Source of the DNA: Zhengitettix transpicula
Taxonomy: Eukaryota > Arthropoda > Insecta > Orthoptera > Tetrigidae
Direction: 5' to 3'
NCBI GenBank assembly: GCA_037074705.1
Contig: CM073596.1
Location: forward strand, 57,316,001-57,380,000
Length of the DNA: 64,000 nucleotides
Within the stretch, counting starts at the first letter, position 1. Each line of letters starts with the position of its first letter. Made by a program: the position numbers and the translations under genes. The notes beneath the pieces were generated by a model. It was given only the letters and a program-made list of their open reading frames with translations, was not told the origin of the DNA and did not search any database. Below, piece after piece: positions 49,164 through 61,269 of this stretch.

Positions 49164-50190
49164 AAATTTAATTTTGAAAAAAAATGTATTTGAGTCCTGT
49201 ACGCGGGCTGTTTCAGTAAGTTTGACTGAAGAAGACGAAAAAAAATACGGGTGGAAATTCCTTCCGATCCAGATTAATTAAGCCAATTAGAGAATTACGA
49301 TTTGTAGGTAGACACGTTTCATCATCCGAGATTACAATAATGAAAGAACGAAGTATTAAATGATAGAAACAAAGAAAGGGAAAATGAGAAAGTATGAAGG
49401 ATAGAAAAATAGAATAAAATAACGAAGACAGAAAAAGAAAGAATTGTAGATATAACAAAGAAAATTCTCGATTTGAATCAATAAGCTATAAAATTATAGT
49501 TGGAACACTATGTAAAACGTATGACGCTTTCCACATCCCCGAATCTTTGTTTCTCATCAGTATCAATGGAAAACGTTTCGATTCCATTCATTAAATTTGC
49601 GCCCTGTCTGAGACCAAAACAGGGATTTTTCTAGATCCTATTTTAGAAATTACTAATATTAAGGGTGTTACACCACAACGAATGAAGATGTTTTACGTTG
49701 ATACGTACATAAGAACAAATATTTATTTAATGCAGATCCCGTGACACGTGAAAGCAATTGATGTTTTTAGTAAATGCTAATCGCTTGTCGCCGAGTGGTT
49801 CTCTCGTGTCCATTCTGAAGGATGAGGCACGTCTGTTCTGGAGGACAGCAAAGCCCTGCGTCCAATGCGAGTGCACGTAGCCGACATTAACATATCGCCT
49901 GCCTGTCAGGGCATTTCACACAATACAATTAGCTCTGTGCTTAAGCCGCCTTTTCGTATTCCGCTCTAGACCTTGCTCCTTGTTACATGCTTCTCTTTGC
50001 TCTTTGTCGGCGAAGACGCACCTGGAAAACACTGCTCACAAACAAGAAACCGTACAATCTTCAAACTGGTTCGATTTCGGTTACAGTCCATGAAAACGTC
50101 TATGGAAAATATACTTATATAGTCTAGGCTGTTAATGTAGCTATATCAAGTAACACTTATTAATTATGAGACAATGCAATAATTAGACAA
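49164..50190. other. Non-coding stretch
   Basis: Unassigned frames only. A tRNA A-box-like GCCGAGTGGTT at about 49790 has no matching B box. Confidence 0.4.
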
Positions 50191-50330
50191 TAATGAATAA
50201 TAAAGACAGCCAATGCAGACAAAAAAAGGGGTAATATAAATACCACACAACGTTTCTGGAATCCTTGTCCCTTTCGTCAAGGGGCTAAGAAGAGCCTAGA
50301 GTAACACAACTGCACAGGTCAGTTGACATT
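50191..50330 (-). mobile_element. Family B PLE terminal repeat, left member
   Basis: Minus-strand copy, complete from tail to head. The CTGANGA is damaged at its first base. Confidence 0.85.
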
Positions 50331-50580
50331 TAAACAGTTCCAAACATTCATTTGATTGGCAAAATGCTAAGATTTTAGACATTGACACCAGGCACAATTC
50401 CAGAGATACTTCACATTAAATCCAACATCACAGCTATTAATGTACAAACAGACACTATGAAACTCAATAATTGCTATGATCCCTTATTTCGCTAAACCAT
50501 TTATTTTCCCACTGTCGTTGCTCCCTTATTGTTATGCCACCCCTTCGGCTCTCCCATTGTCGTTACGTTTTCGTCGCTTT
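50331..50580 (+). pseudogene. PLE GIY-YIG endonuclease C-terminus relic
   Basis: A plus frame reads HSFDWQNAKILDIDTRHNS. After one frameshift it continues EILHIKSNITAINV and CYDPLFR, then a stop. This is the C-terminal H.(F)xW..AKIL......R..E.LHI block of Penelope-like endonucleases. It lies between two inverted family B copies and runs into the right one, tying family B to this enzyme. The catalytic GIY-YIG core is absent (5'-truncated). Confidence 0.8.
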
Positions 50581-50758
50581 TGAGTGTCGTCAACTGACCT
50601 GTGCAGTTGTGTCGCTCTAGGCTCTTCTAAGAAGCACCTGAGGAAAGGAACAAGGATCCCAGAAACGTTGTGTGGTATTTACGTTACCCCTTTTTTGACT
50701 GTATTGGCTATCATTCTTATTCATTATTACGTCAACCAGACGTAAATTTTTTCAGTTC
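50581..50758 (+). mobile_element. Family B PLE terminal repeat, right member
   Basis: Plus copy starting TGAGTGTCGTCAACTGACC. Core CTGAGGA, with G at the variable position, then GAAACGTTGTGTGGT and the tail to CAGACGTAAATTTTTTC. A 5-bp insertion (AAGAA) lies in the CTCTTCTTAGCAC block. Confidence 0.85.
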
Positions 50759-51870
50759 AAGATTACCTTTGAAAACAGTATAGCCAATTTTTAATTTATC
50801 CCGTTCAAACGGGGTTGACAAATAGACACACAAGCGTTTAAATGATATACACTTTCTGAATTCATCTTCACCTACCATTAGAACTTTTATGATCAGGTTT
50901 ACGCAAAGTTTTTTTATTGCCGCTGTTTTCCGTCAAGAACGTTTTTTTAAAAAACGCTTTCATATTTCACGTAATTTAATTTTCAAGGCAACGTTTCAAA
51001 TGCTTCCCATCTTCTACTTTCTGGGATATGAGACTCGTTTTACGTACAATAATGAGCTCCGCACGTAAGGGCTTCAGTAGCACCGTCAACAACTCTAAAA
51101 TAATATTGGAAACTACAAGGGAAAACTTTCTTTGATTATATTGAATATCGTACTTGTCTTGTTTTCTGAAAAATTAAACTCGCAGAAGAAAAATATTGAT
51201 GAAGGGGCGCTACAAAACATCGCAGATCGAGGAAAAAAAATATGGTTACTAGTGAAAACTGAAATTAACACCTTAAACATGAACACAGTAAAATTGACGT
51301 GGAAAAAAAAGAGTGAGTGGCCTTCAAGGGAAACAGGCAGCGGCAGTACATATTTGCAAATAATAAACGACAACTGTTGAGCTTGCGAAAGGAGGACAAA
51401 TACACAGCTTAAAGAATTACTGTCGTGGATGTGCTGCTTTACTCTGCGATGACGTGGGCTCGGCTCGAATGTTGATGGTATTAGTGCACGTGTGTAGTGT
51501 AGAGTGAGACCCACGCTGAACGATCGTATATCTTAAGCCTTGTTTACAGACTCTGAGATCACGCCTACCGACCGCAGTGCCAGTGTGTACCAGTAAGTCC
51601 ATCCTCTGTACATACACACTGCAGAGACAATGAGTTGGAATAGTGCAACGCCACCACAACTCACAGATACAGGAAGACCCGGGGATAAGATATACTCCCG
51701 CAGGACAAACTGTCATAGGCTATTTATAGACTTGGATTGCATTAAAATACAATTGAATAATTAAGTTTAAAATAAATGAATAAACCAGGAAAAATTTAAA
51801 AGAAAAATATTTAAACAAAATAAAAAAATTAGATCATATTAATAAATTATTTTAAATCTTCCAATAATTT
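50759..51870. other. Non-coding stretch
   Basis: Minus frames of 133 codons (51514-51113) and 99 codons (51716-51417) overlap each other and have no known motif. Confidence 0.4.
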
Positions 51871-51871
51871 A

Positions 51872-52192
51872 AATTGACTCAAAAATATTGAAGATTTTAG
51901 ATAAACAAAATGTTATTTACAAAAAAAGTCGTTTGGATTGCAATGCTTGTTATATTGGCCAAACGAGACGCTCCTTAAAATCTTGATTTAATGGACATAA
52001 AAACAATTTTACGTTAAAAATGATTCAATAGTGTCAAAGCATATTTATTTAAATAACCATAATTTTCGTTGGAAAATTGCAAAAATTTTTATACGAAGAA
52101 AATAAAAAATTTTCAAGTTTGATGAGAAAGATGCTTCACATTAGACCAAATAATGCGGCTCTTAAATGTGAGAAAATGATACTAACAATTTA
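51872..52192 (+). pseudogene. PLE GIY-YIG endonuclease relic, clearest copy
   Basis: From about 51872 one plus frame reads KILKILDKQNVIYKKSRL, then DCNACYIGQTRRSLK, a stop, and FNGHKNNFTLK. After a shift it continues SKHIYLNNHNFRWKIAKIF, and after another MLHIRPNNAALKCE. The order matches the endonuclease of Penelope-like retroelements: Cys-x-x-Cys, the YIG-Q-T core, the R...H block, HNFxWxxAKI and LHI. At least two stops and two frameshifts make it dead. No RT is found upstream and no family B repeat follows, so it belongs to a different or older PLE copy than the 50.3-kb relic. Confidence 0.88.
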
Positions 52193-52218
52193 AATATAAT
52201 AATAATATAATAAGTGTT

Positions 52219-52397
52219 CAACCCTTGGCTCTACCCTTCCGCATCTCACTTGTCAAATCCCTTCCTATGCTATTAAAGGGAAACCCTTGGCTACCTTCCT
52301 CTACCCTTCCACATCCCCCCTTTCAAATCCCTTCCTATTGGGAAGGGGAGTTGCCCAATGTGGATCACCCTCATGTAGCCTGTTGCCCTAAAAAAAT
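52219..52397 (+). mobile_element. Family A retroposon 3' end with internal duplication
   Basis: Only the poly(A)-side part, in sense orientation. The block from ACCCTTGGCT to CTATTAAAGGG occurs twice (52220-52281 and 52283-52346, the second closer to consensus). It ends CCTGTTGCCCT plus A7 and then runs into a TA/TG repeat. Confidence 0.85.
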
Positions 52398-52406
52398 ATG
52401 TATATA

Positions 52407-52442
<36 letters not shown>
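52398..52442. repeat. (TA)n/(TATG) microsatellite
   Basis: Grows directly out of the poly(A) tail of the preceding retroposon, a common origin for such repeats. Confidence 0.95.
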
Positions 52443-52443
<1 letters not shown>

Positions 52444-54162
52444 TAAGTATATAGTTGATGAGTGAGCCAAAACTCTCCAGTTCGACATGATCCATTAATT
52501 AATAGAAAAAAATTAATTTATTAAATGTAATTAAGTAATTAAGTCCAACTTAGCATATACAGAAACAAAAATATTATTACAATATATTTAATTTGTTTTT
52601 CCCTGAAAATTAAATCTCTCCACTATGACAGTAGAAATTAATTTTAAACACAAAATTATAATTTTCATCAGTTCAACTCAGTCGACTTATCACTCAAACA
52701 ACATATAAATATTATTTTCGTTTTTCAATTCATCTGAAACATTTCTCCACTGTAAAACTCTTCATCATTGCGTAATTAAAAAATAATACGATTATTACCA
52801 ATGTCTTTCCTACTGTCAATACCTGCTCTACTCTCATAAACTGTATTATCTAATATGTTATTCAGACTTTGAGTTCACCTTATTTAAAGACAATTCGTTC
52901 TGTCCAGAAAAAAAAGAGTACTTTGTCCGGTCATGCGTTACTCTCTTTGCTTAATTTGGAAACATTCACCATTATTTTGTTATATCAGGCATTGATGAAA
53001 TCAGTATAAGAAATATGGCGTTTTTAAATTTTAATGAAAGACGCCAGAAAAAAGTATCAAAGTAAAGTATTAAGGTTATGAAATAAAATGATACATTTTA
53101 TTAGTTAAATTTATGTTTATTTTTTTAAAAAAAGGTGGCTGCTTCATCCGTAATCCACATTTAATAGTAAAAGGGGAGATAGAAAGGGAAATCCTCAGAG
53201 AAACCAATTAAAAACATTTTAAATGAACACAACATTCCAAGCTATTATCACATAAATGGTTAGGCATAACTCCAGGGAATTCCAGGACAATTTAAGTGCG
53301 AGGAAGAAAAATGTGAACACACAGAAAACGATTTTAAAATTTAAATTGCCCAATGGTCTTCAAGTATAACGGTATCGTAGATGTTCATAGACAGGACGGG
53401 ATTGCAAAGGTAATAATTGGATGTAACGATGTTTTCATTGTAATAACGTGAGATACAAAAATATTGGAACGAGGTGTAGAGTTACATGTTATGAGTCTCC
53501 AGTATTTTAAAAAAAATTATTTTCACTTACGAAATTTCTTTCTTATTTTATCTAGTTATAAATTACGTTTTAATAGACCATTTTCTCCACAAACAATTGG
53601 AGGAATATTTTGGAACAATATACTTGCGCCTCAACACGCATTAACAGCAGAGGAATCTTATTCGTGGTCCATGTGGTACGGACAGTCCTCAGACCATGGT
53701 CCTCAGGAGAGTTTATTTCAATCCGATTACTGCTGCAAGCACAAGCTAAGAGCATTAGGAGAGACCCCCAACTTCGCCCCCCCTACCAGTAGGAGAGTTT
53801 AGGTTCTGTCTCTCAACTAACATCTAACTAACCTATTTTCCCGCGTGAGAATGTCGAATCCGTCTCGGCTGGAACGTACATTTAAGTGATTCCTAGAAAA
53901 AAAATAACAGAAACAATAATCGACTATAGATGAGGTTAGATTGAGTGGAGGGTTATGTGTTAGAGCCCTGTTTGAGGCCTCCTTCTCTCTCGTGAATTCC
54001 AAGGACCTTCTGCCGTGGGAAGCGAGGACAACCAGGGATAAAATTCCAATGCAAGCAAATACAATCATATTACAACAACAACAACAGCCTCAGAATATTA
54101 ATAACTCCGTCAAGAATGTCCAAACGTAAGTAATGGTTTCCAACGTCAAACTAATTAAACCA
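52443..54162. other. Non-coding stretch
   Basis: GTAATCCACATTTAATAGTA at about 53150 may be a very old family A trace. A 112-codon plus frame at 53464-53802 is unassigned. Confidence 0.35.
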
Positions 54163-54580
54163 AATTGTCCTGAATCAAGTTCCTGGAAATTCGAGCCTGG
54201 ATTTTTGGAAATTTGAAGAAGAGTGTAATACAACATCCAAAGAACAGCACGATAAGTAATATATAATAATATGGATCCAACAACACATTTTCTCTCAGAA
54301 TTTTTTTTAATCCTTTAGTAATTTCACAGCAAAAATAAATGTTGTAGTCACTGAAAATAAGAATTAAGTTATGTGCGTACCACTGATAAATGTGGTGAAG
54401 TGTCACTAAGCAGACGATTAATGGATTTCGGTTCTGGTTCCCATAGGTTGTTGTAAAACCCATCACGGAAACATGGATTTTTTATGCAGTGTTTATGATA
54501 AAAGACTTTCTAATTCAAAGTAAGTTTCAACACTTTTAAAAAAAGGTGGAGGGGGGGGGGTTAATCTGTTTTCATTGTAT
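54163..54580 (-). repeat. Left arm of a 0.4-kb long inverted repeat
   Basis: Reverse complement of 55687-56095, with few mismatches, from AATTGTCCTGAATCAAG to a G-run beside TTAATCTGTTTTC. On the minus strand it has a 103-codon frame (54466-54155) reading NPLIVCLVTLHHIYQWYAHN, DYNIYFCCEITKGLKKIL and LLDPYYYILLIVLFFGCC. It is hydrophobic with possible membrane segments. No family is recognised. Confidence 0.85.
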
Positions 54581-55686
54581 TTATAAAATATATTGATTTA
54601 GGCTCATACAGAAGACCAAGCGGCGAATGAATCCTCGGCCGTGTATCAGTGAATCCATTTTATTTTTAATAAAACTTAGCTACTATCGGTACCAATAAAT
54701 TAAAAGAACAAAATTCACATGGTCCATGGACAACTATTCTACTCAACTCATTAAAAGTAACCTCATACTTAAATTAAATAATTTAAAATAACTATTACAC
54801 ATTTTTGGTTTGATCCATGTGTATACATACGAATGTGCCAATGTTAATGGAAATAATTATTTTAAATTAAGCTTTTAGAGTTTGTTGAAAATTTTGTAAA
54901 TTTTTCTTACAGTCCACTGAAATAAACCTCAAGTTACTGTTGGAAATAAAACTGATTTCCGTAATTTTTAACATTTTTTGATCGCAAAAAAAGATCTTAG
55001 GTCTAGAAGGGACATCAAGCCGGCTCCAGAGAATTTAAAAAACTGAGTAAAGCATTCTTATTTGAACCGTGGTGAGGGACGTCTTCGTCCTACGTTACAC
55101 AGCCATGGCGCGACAATTTTTTTTTTCTTCAGAGGGCGTGAACCCCAATAGGACTGGTCTCAAGCATTTATATATTTTCTATTCCATGAATTTATTCACA
55201 TTTATTTGTTCTTGCGATGAGTGAGGAAGTACAGTAATAGACTGCACGCTGTCCTATCTTATCGTTGCCAAGGCCATTCGTAACAAACAAGGCCACAGAT
55301 CTTACCAGAGTGCTGCACTACGTCATTCTCAGAGGAGGAGTGGGCCTATCCATCTCATTATATAAACCCTGAGTTACAGACGAAACACCAATAAATTTAA
55401 TTAGAGTAGAAATAACAAGAATAAAAAAAATCATTACATGACTCCTCTATAGCGTTCTTCTTTCAATAATATAATTCTGAAAATTAATCCGGCACAAGTC
55501 CGTCCTCTAAAGGATATATTTCTTGGAAGCTTCAGTACCTACATCAGCCAGCAACTGACTCACTACAAACATTTTAACATCGTACATGATTTTTCCATTC
55601 TATATTTTAGTCTTGCGCGTATCTTATCTTTCAACCTGTATCAATTTTGACCTCCTTGTAGATCGTCTTCCCGATACCACTTCAAC
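54581..55686. other. Spacer between the two long inverted arms
   Basis: About 1.1 kb, A+T-rich, no coding relic recognised. If the arms are terminal inverted repeats, this is the element's interior. Confidence 0.4.
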
Positions 55687-56095
55687 AAATACAATGAAAA
55701 AAGATTAACCCCCCCCCACCTTTTTTTTAAAAGTGTTGAAACTTACTTTGAATTAGAAAGTCTTTTATCATAAAAAAATCCATGATTCCGTGATTGGTTT
55801 TACAACAACCTATGGGAACCAGAACCGAAATCCCTTTAATCGTCTGCTTAGTGACACTTCACCACATTTATCAGTGGTACGCACATAACTTCATTCTTAT
55901 TTTCAATGACTACAACATTTATTTTTGCTGTGACATTACTAAAGGATTAAAAAAAATTCTGAGAGAAAATGTGTTGTTGGATCCATATTATTATACATTA
56001 CTTACCCCCGCTGTTCTTTGAATGTTGTATTACACTCTTCTTCAAATTTCCATAAATCCAGGCTCGAATTTCCAGGAACTTGATTCAGGACAATT
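55687..56095 (+). repeat. Right arm of the 0.4-kb long inverted repeat
   Basis: Matches 54163-54580 in reverse complement. The same reading frame is present on the plus strand (55794-56021, 75 codons: IPLIVCLVTLHHIYQWYAHN and LRENVLLDPYYYTLL) but ends early after a small change near 56005. The arms end at GAATCAAG/CTTGATTC then AATTGTCC/GGACAATT. No target duplication is obvious outside them. Confidence 0.85.
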
Positions 56096-56730
56096 AATCT
56101 TCACTAAAGGAGTTAAGTTAGTGATGGAAAAACCTGGAAATTCTCAGACAGACAGCAATGACTCCAATACTGAAGTATATCAGAAATATAATCACAGCAG
56201 ATAATAATCAATGAGAAAGGAAAATATATTTTCAAAAGACTTGCCCAAATGTAGTAAAGTCTATGGTAAAAATTATATAAGACAAAATGACAAGGAATCT
56301 AAAATAAAAGATAAAAATAATTATCTCCAAACATTTTTGAGTCAAAGTATCAGGAATGTATAGAAATTTTCAAGAGCACTGAGAGAATTTATGTGATGAG
56401 CATGAGGATGAAACATAATTTGGACAATTAGAGTGATGAATACGACAATGATGGGAAAGAAAGTACACATTTAAAACGCCCTTCATGTTGAAATAAAGTT
56501 TCAATAATTTTTTTCTTTACATTTTGTATAGTTTAAATTGAATAAATAATATTGCCGAAACAGAATTTTAAGATTTTTTCTTCAAGGAGTAATAAATTTA
56601 ATATTACTGACTTTTAAATTTGGTATTTATGTGGAAGAACCCTACAAGTTTTTAATCAGTCTCAATAAATATTTTAAAACTCCACTACTTTAAATTATTT
56701 CAAAACGATTATTTCAAACATAAATAATAA
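56096..56730. other. A+T-rich non-coding stretch
   Basis: No recognised feature. A short frame continues rightward from the inverted repeat arm. Confidence 0.4.
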
Positions 56731-57111
56731 AGAAATAGAAAGGAATAAAACAATTAAACAACTTTCACATAATTAAAATTGGAAAAAATATAAAGCAGCT
56801 AAAATTTTAATAAACAATAGGATATATTAGATTTTAATTGAAATAAGATAATAATAAAGAAATAGAAAGGAATAAAACAATTAAACAACTTACACATAAT
56901 TAAAATTGGAAAAAATATAAAGCAGCTAAAATTTTAATAAACAATAGGATACATTAGATTTTAATTGAAATAAGATACTAATAAAGAAATAGAAAGGAAT
57001 AAAACAATTAAACAACTTACACATAATTAAAATTGGAAAAAATATAAAGCAGCTAAAATTTTAATAAACAATAGGATACATTAGATTTTAATTGAAATAA
57101 GATAATAATAA
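56731..57111 (+). repeat. Tandem repeat, three units of 127 bp
   Basis: Units start at 56731, 56858 and 56985 (AGAAATAGAAAGGAATAAAA). They are almost identical: for example ACTTTCACATAA in unit 1 versus ACTTACACATAA in units 2 and 3, and GATATATTAG versus GATACATTAG. Very A+T-rich. The high identity implies recent expansion or gene-conversion-like turnover. Confidence 0.97.
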
Positions 57112-60100
57112 AAAGTTGAAAAAGTAAAAGACAAAATTCCAGTAAATGACCAAAATGACTGTAAAGATGGGGATATAAATTATATTCGCGATACCAGTAC
57201 AAATATTAGTACTGGAATTTATAAACATAAAAATAATTTTAAACTTAATACTGACAACGTAAGTCATAAAATACATTATGACAATGTCAAAACACTGCAT
57301 AAACAACCTAATAACCTGGAAAGGAAAACGTTATAGTCAATAAATTATAATGAATGATTTTTAATCAAGGTTTTATTTATCATAAATGATAAAAATGTTT
57401 GATTAATGTAAAATATTTAATTAAAATAAATGCAGTTAAAGGGAAATACATAAATTATACAAACTTCTAAAAACTATTTAAAACATGAACATCGACAGGA
57501 TTGAGGAGGATAATGACAAAACCTTTATGTCAATATAAGGAAAATTTATTTATAATTTAAATGTCTCATCTTTTTGTCTAAATTGCACATTTGATGTTTG
57601 TAAACGTTTTCCACGTTTATCACTGGTCACTTTCCACTTCCTTAATTTTTTTTTTAAAAAAACAACACTTTACTCTTCTTTCAACATTTATTCACTACAC
57701 TTAAATTTCTTTCGATTTTACTTTTCCCATAGCAACGATGATTTCAGACTTTTGTGTATTTCTATTCGCTCGTCATCGAGCCCTTTTTACATTTTACCAT
57801 CTTTACGTTCCAGTACCGACGCATAGCAGCTACTGTTTTACTCCTCCTTCACTCTGCCAAACTGATGTGTGAAAGTGACCGTGACAAATTTTCAGACCCG
57901 AACCCTCTCTTAACAAAAGACCGGTCGTTGTCACTCTTACATACCCCAGCAACCATCAGATTTCGTGTTTTCCAAGACGCTCCAAGTCCATGACAATTTT
58001 ATTTAATTTTTAACACTGTTCGAGGCAAGAATAATTCTGCATCATTACAATGTATATATACATATATATGCGTGAGATAATTATAAAAAGTTCGCATACG
58101 AGTTCTCGTTATCCCAATCGTGCCAATAATTCCGCGACCTGTCAGCGAGTGTTGTCAAAGCGCCGTCACAGTTGGGTTTTAAAAAAAACTATTTTCTACT
58201 GGCCTTGTTTTTCAATGGTTCCACAGAATCGAGGTGCCATTGTGCCTTAAATAGGACAGTCACTAATTGTAAAGGCGTGTGTGTTCTGGTGTTCAGAACA
58301 CGTCCTCGCGTATTTTCACTCGGAAGGGTTGTCCTTGAACAGGATCCAAACAAGTGAACTCACTCATCGGCTGCACTTTGCTCTTAGCGCCACTAAGGAA
58401 TGACACAATTCATCTCTGTGCTTTTCATCTTGTAGCATACATCATCTTACCACAAGGAATAAACTGAAGATCATTGAATCAGCATCATGAATTTCAGCAA
58501 ACAGGAATCCTCCACATTATCGCTGCATCTACTGGTATATTTTAATAACCAGTTAGACACACGTTTCTATAAACAACGTCGTAATCATACGAGAGTATTT
58601 TTTGACATTCAAGGACGATTTCTATAGTGACATTTCAGCAGCCACAATACTGAATGTATTACAATGTTCCTATTAGTCCTTTGTTCTTGAACCGAGTAAA
58701 CCGCTGAGGAAGCTTTGTCAGGTTAAGGAGAGGTGTTAACTTCCTCCGTCTATATTTAGCTGTTGTGATTCACTTCGCTCTTATCATCGGCGGAACAAAT
58801 TGTCCTGTCCATTGTGATAACAAAGGCCAGTCACATTTCTTCTCGGCTATTCCTCACAAAGAGTTTGAGTGGAACGAGAAATAATAATAAAAAAAGAGTT
58901 AGCTGCCAGTGGCCTTTTTCTCCCCTTCCATCAATTTGTTAAAATGGAAGAGGGTCATTCATTTCCATTAAGTAAGACAGAATCCTTTTAGAGCGATTAA
59001 AAAACCACCACGGTTTAAAATAATAACCTCCTTCAAATTAATCATTTTTATTAAAAGCATTTAAATTATACGTTAATTAGATGAATAGGTGAGTAATATT
59101 TCTTAGTATCTAATTTTAAAAAATGCGGAATTAATTTAATTAGGGATTTGTAATCAGCGAATACTAGAATTTTTACCTCTCAAGAATTTCTTGAACTTGA
59201 ACTGGAAGAATAACATGGATTCTTAGTTCTATTAATTTGCCAATAGTATGACGACTCAGTATAATTGGCGAACACTGAAAAATGAGGTAAATAAACGTCT
59301 GGTCTCGACCAAATAATTAAAGATCATGACGACAGGTGATAACCGATGTAGACAACCCTCACGGATCATTAGATTTATTTATTTTTCAAACCGAATGAAC
59401 TCAAAAAAGGACGACAACAAAATAAAAGTGTAACATTAAAAAACCGATTAACAGTAATTTTCTGAGAATAAGGGTGAAAAATAATAGGCTCGTTTCCTAT
59501 CCGTTGCTACCTTCGTTGATCTCTCCACACTTCTATTCTCTTTCCACCGGTGTCTCCAACTCAGTTTATTCTTCCACCGTATCTGCCTGTTAGCCTTCCC
59601 ATTACCGATTATTGTCTCAGTTGTCCTATACGAGTTGTTTTCTATGTTAAAAACGAGTTCTATTCCTCCTCTCAGCATCCTTAAAACAGAGTGCATTCCA
59701 CGCGTCATAATCAGTGCCAGGATAAGACGCTATCTGCCAGACAAGGAGCAGACGCGTAAATATTGTGTTGTTGCTTGTCTCCGGGTTCCAGAATAAACCG
59801 GCTTATGTGGTGACCTCTCGCACTCCAGTGTTTGCCAAACAAGCTCCGAGACCAAATCTCGTGGGCAAGCGACCTCCTTTGCAGCGTCGGGTCACTTGGC
59901 ATTCTAACCACCATTAACAAACTACGCCTACTTTACTCAAAAAGAAATCGTGTCTGAGGCACGGTTCCAGGCATTGGTCGAACAGGCCGTAAATTACACC
60001 CAGCGACTCCTATAACCCCGGAATTGACAACAATCTCGGCATTCTTTTGAATTATTCCGGAACATTTTTTTTATAATTCATACTTTTATAAAAAGAGAGT

Positions 60101-61269
60101 ATGTGTGTTTGGTTGCAACAAATGAACGCATTAATTAGTAATGAAGTATAATCAACTAAAGTACTTGCGTAATAGGAAAGACAGGATTTTGATTAATGGA
60201 AATTGCTCAATATCAATGCTCGAAGAATTTCCCTTGAGAATGAGCGTGAAGGCAGAGCACATCTGTCCATTTACGACACCGCCGGATTACAACGTGCACA
60301 CTTGTGGCTAATGACGAAACTAATCCATTACTAATGGGATTAGCGAGTCCACCTTGGGTCATTCGTCAGTGTCCTCCACGGACACCTCACAGCAGGTACA
60401 ATCAATACGCAACAGAAATAGAAACTATTTCACCCATTTATTATTGTCTCGATCCGCGCAATGGCGTCTCCACTTACACGTGATATAAGTACAGCTTTTC
60501 AGGGATCGTTTTCAACCTGATGCTGCCGCAGCCACGCAGGACTTTCTTTTGTGTGTATCGGGAGGCTTTTAAGAGGGGAGAAACGACGTACTAAGTGCCG
60601 CCCAACAGTCCCCCCGTCGGACATAAATTCGACGATTTTATGTGCGACGATTTACACTTGTAGAGGGATCATTCGGCGGAATCACAAAAGCGTGACTTTA
60701 GGCGGGGGTCGTGGCCGTCTTTCCACGTCAAAAGACTTTATACAAACACGGCAGAGGGAGAGCGAAAGAGAAAAGAGATTTTCAGTCACAACCCCTTTCA
60801 TGTCGAGGGGACGGGACGTTGCATCAACTGAAACCAAATTCCCGAACGTGAGTGCATCATTAGGCTCACCGACACAAAAGGACACGCAGCAGATTCCCCT
60901 CAAACTAATACCAATGTCCGTAACAAACTTAAATGCAAGAATTGAATCTGAATCACTAAGTCAAAGACACATTTATCAGTTTTATAATCCATCCTTTTTC
61001 GTTTCTAGTAATTGCTTGGGATATTATTCTATTTAAAACGTAAGATTAGGATTCCACGTTAATTCTCGTAAATAAACATGATAAAATTTGTAATTAACCA
61101 CACAAGTCGGATAGTCGAAAACCTCAGACCTCTCAAAATCCAACGAGAATTCTGACAATTGGATATGATTCCTTCCCGATCAAATCCCTTGGTAACTACC
61201 GAATGGAGTAAAGTTTTTTTTATAAATAAAAATGGCTGTGCATGTTAGGCATCGATATTTAAATGAGTG
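57112..61269. other. Long stretch without recognised features
   Basis: No family A or B copies in more than 4 kb, unlike the rest of the window. Parts near 57720-58400, 59450-59920 and 60230-60900 are more balanced in base composition and hold unassigned frames, the longest at 60551-61036 (+, 161 codons, Ser/Thr/Arg-rich, no motif). This may be older unique DNA. Confidence 0.4.

Noticed and set aside
49785..49850. tRNA-Leu/Ser-like A box
   Set aside because: No B box or acceptor pairing downstream.
56731..57111. CRISPR-like array
   Set aside because: The units are contiguous 127-bp tandem copies without repeat/spacer alternation, in an animal-type genome.
60551..61036. 161-codon plus-strand open frame, the longest in the window
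   Set aside because: No recognisable domain, composition rich in Ser/Thr/Arg, and overlapped by a 73-codon frame on the other strand. Chance opening in a G+C-richer patch is likelier.
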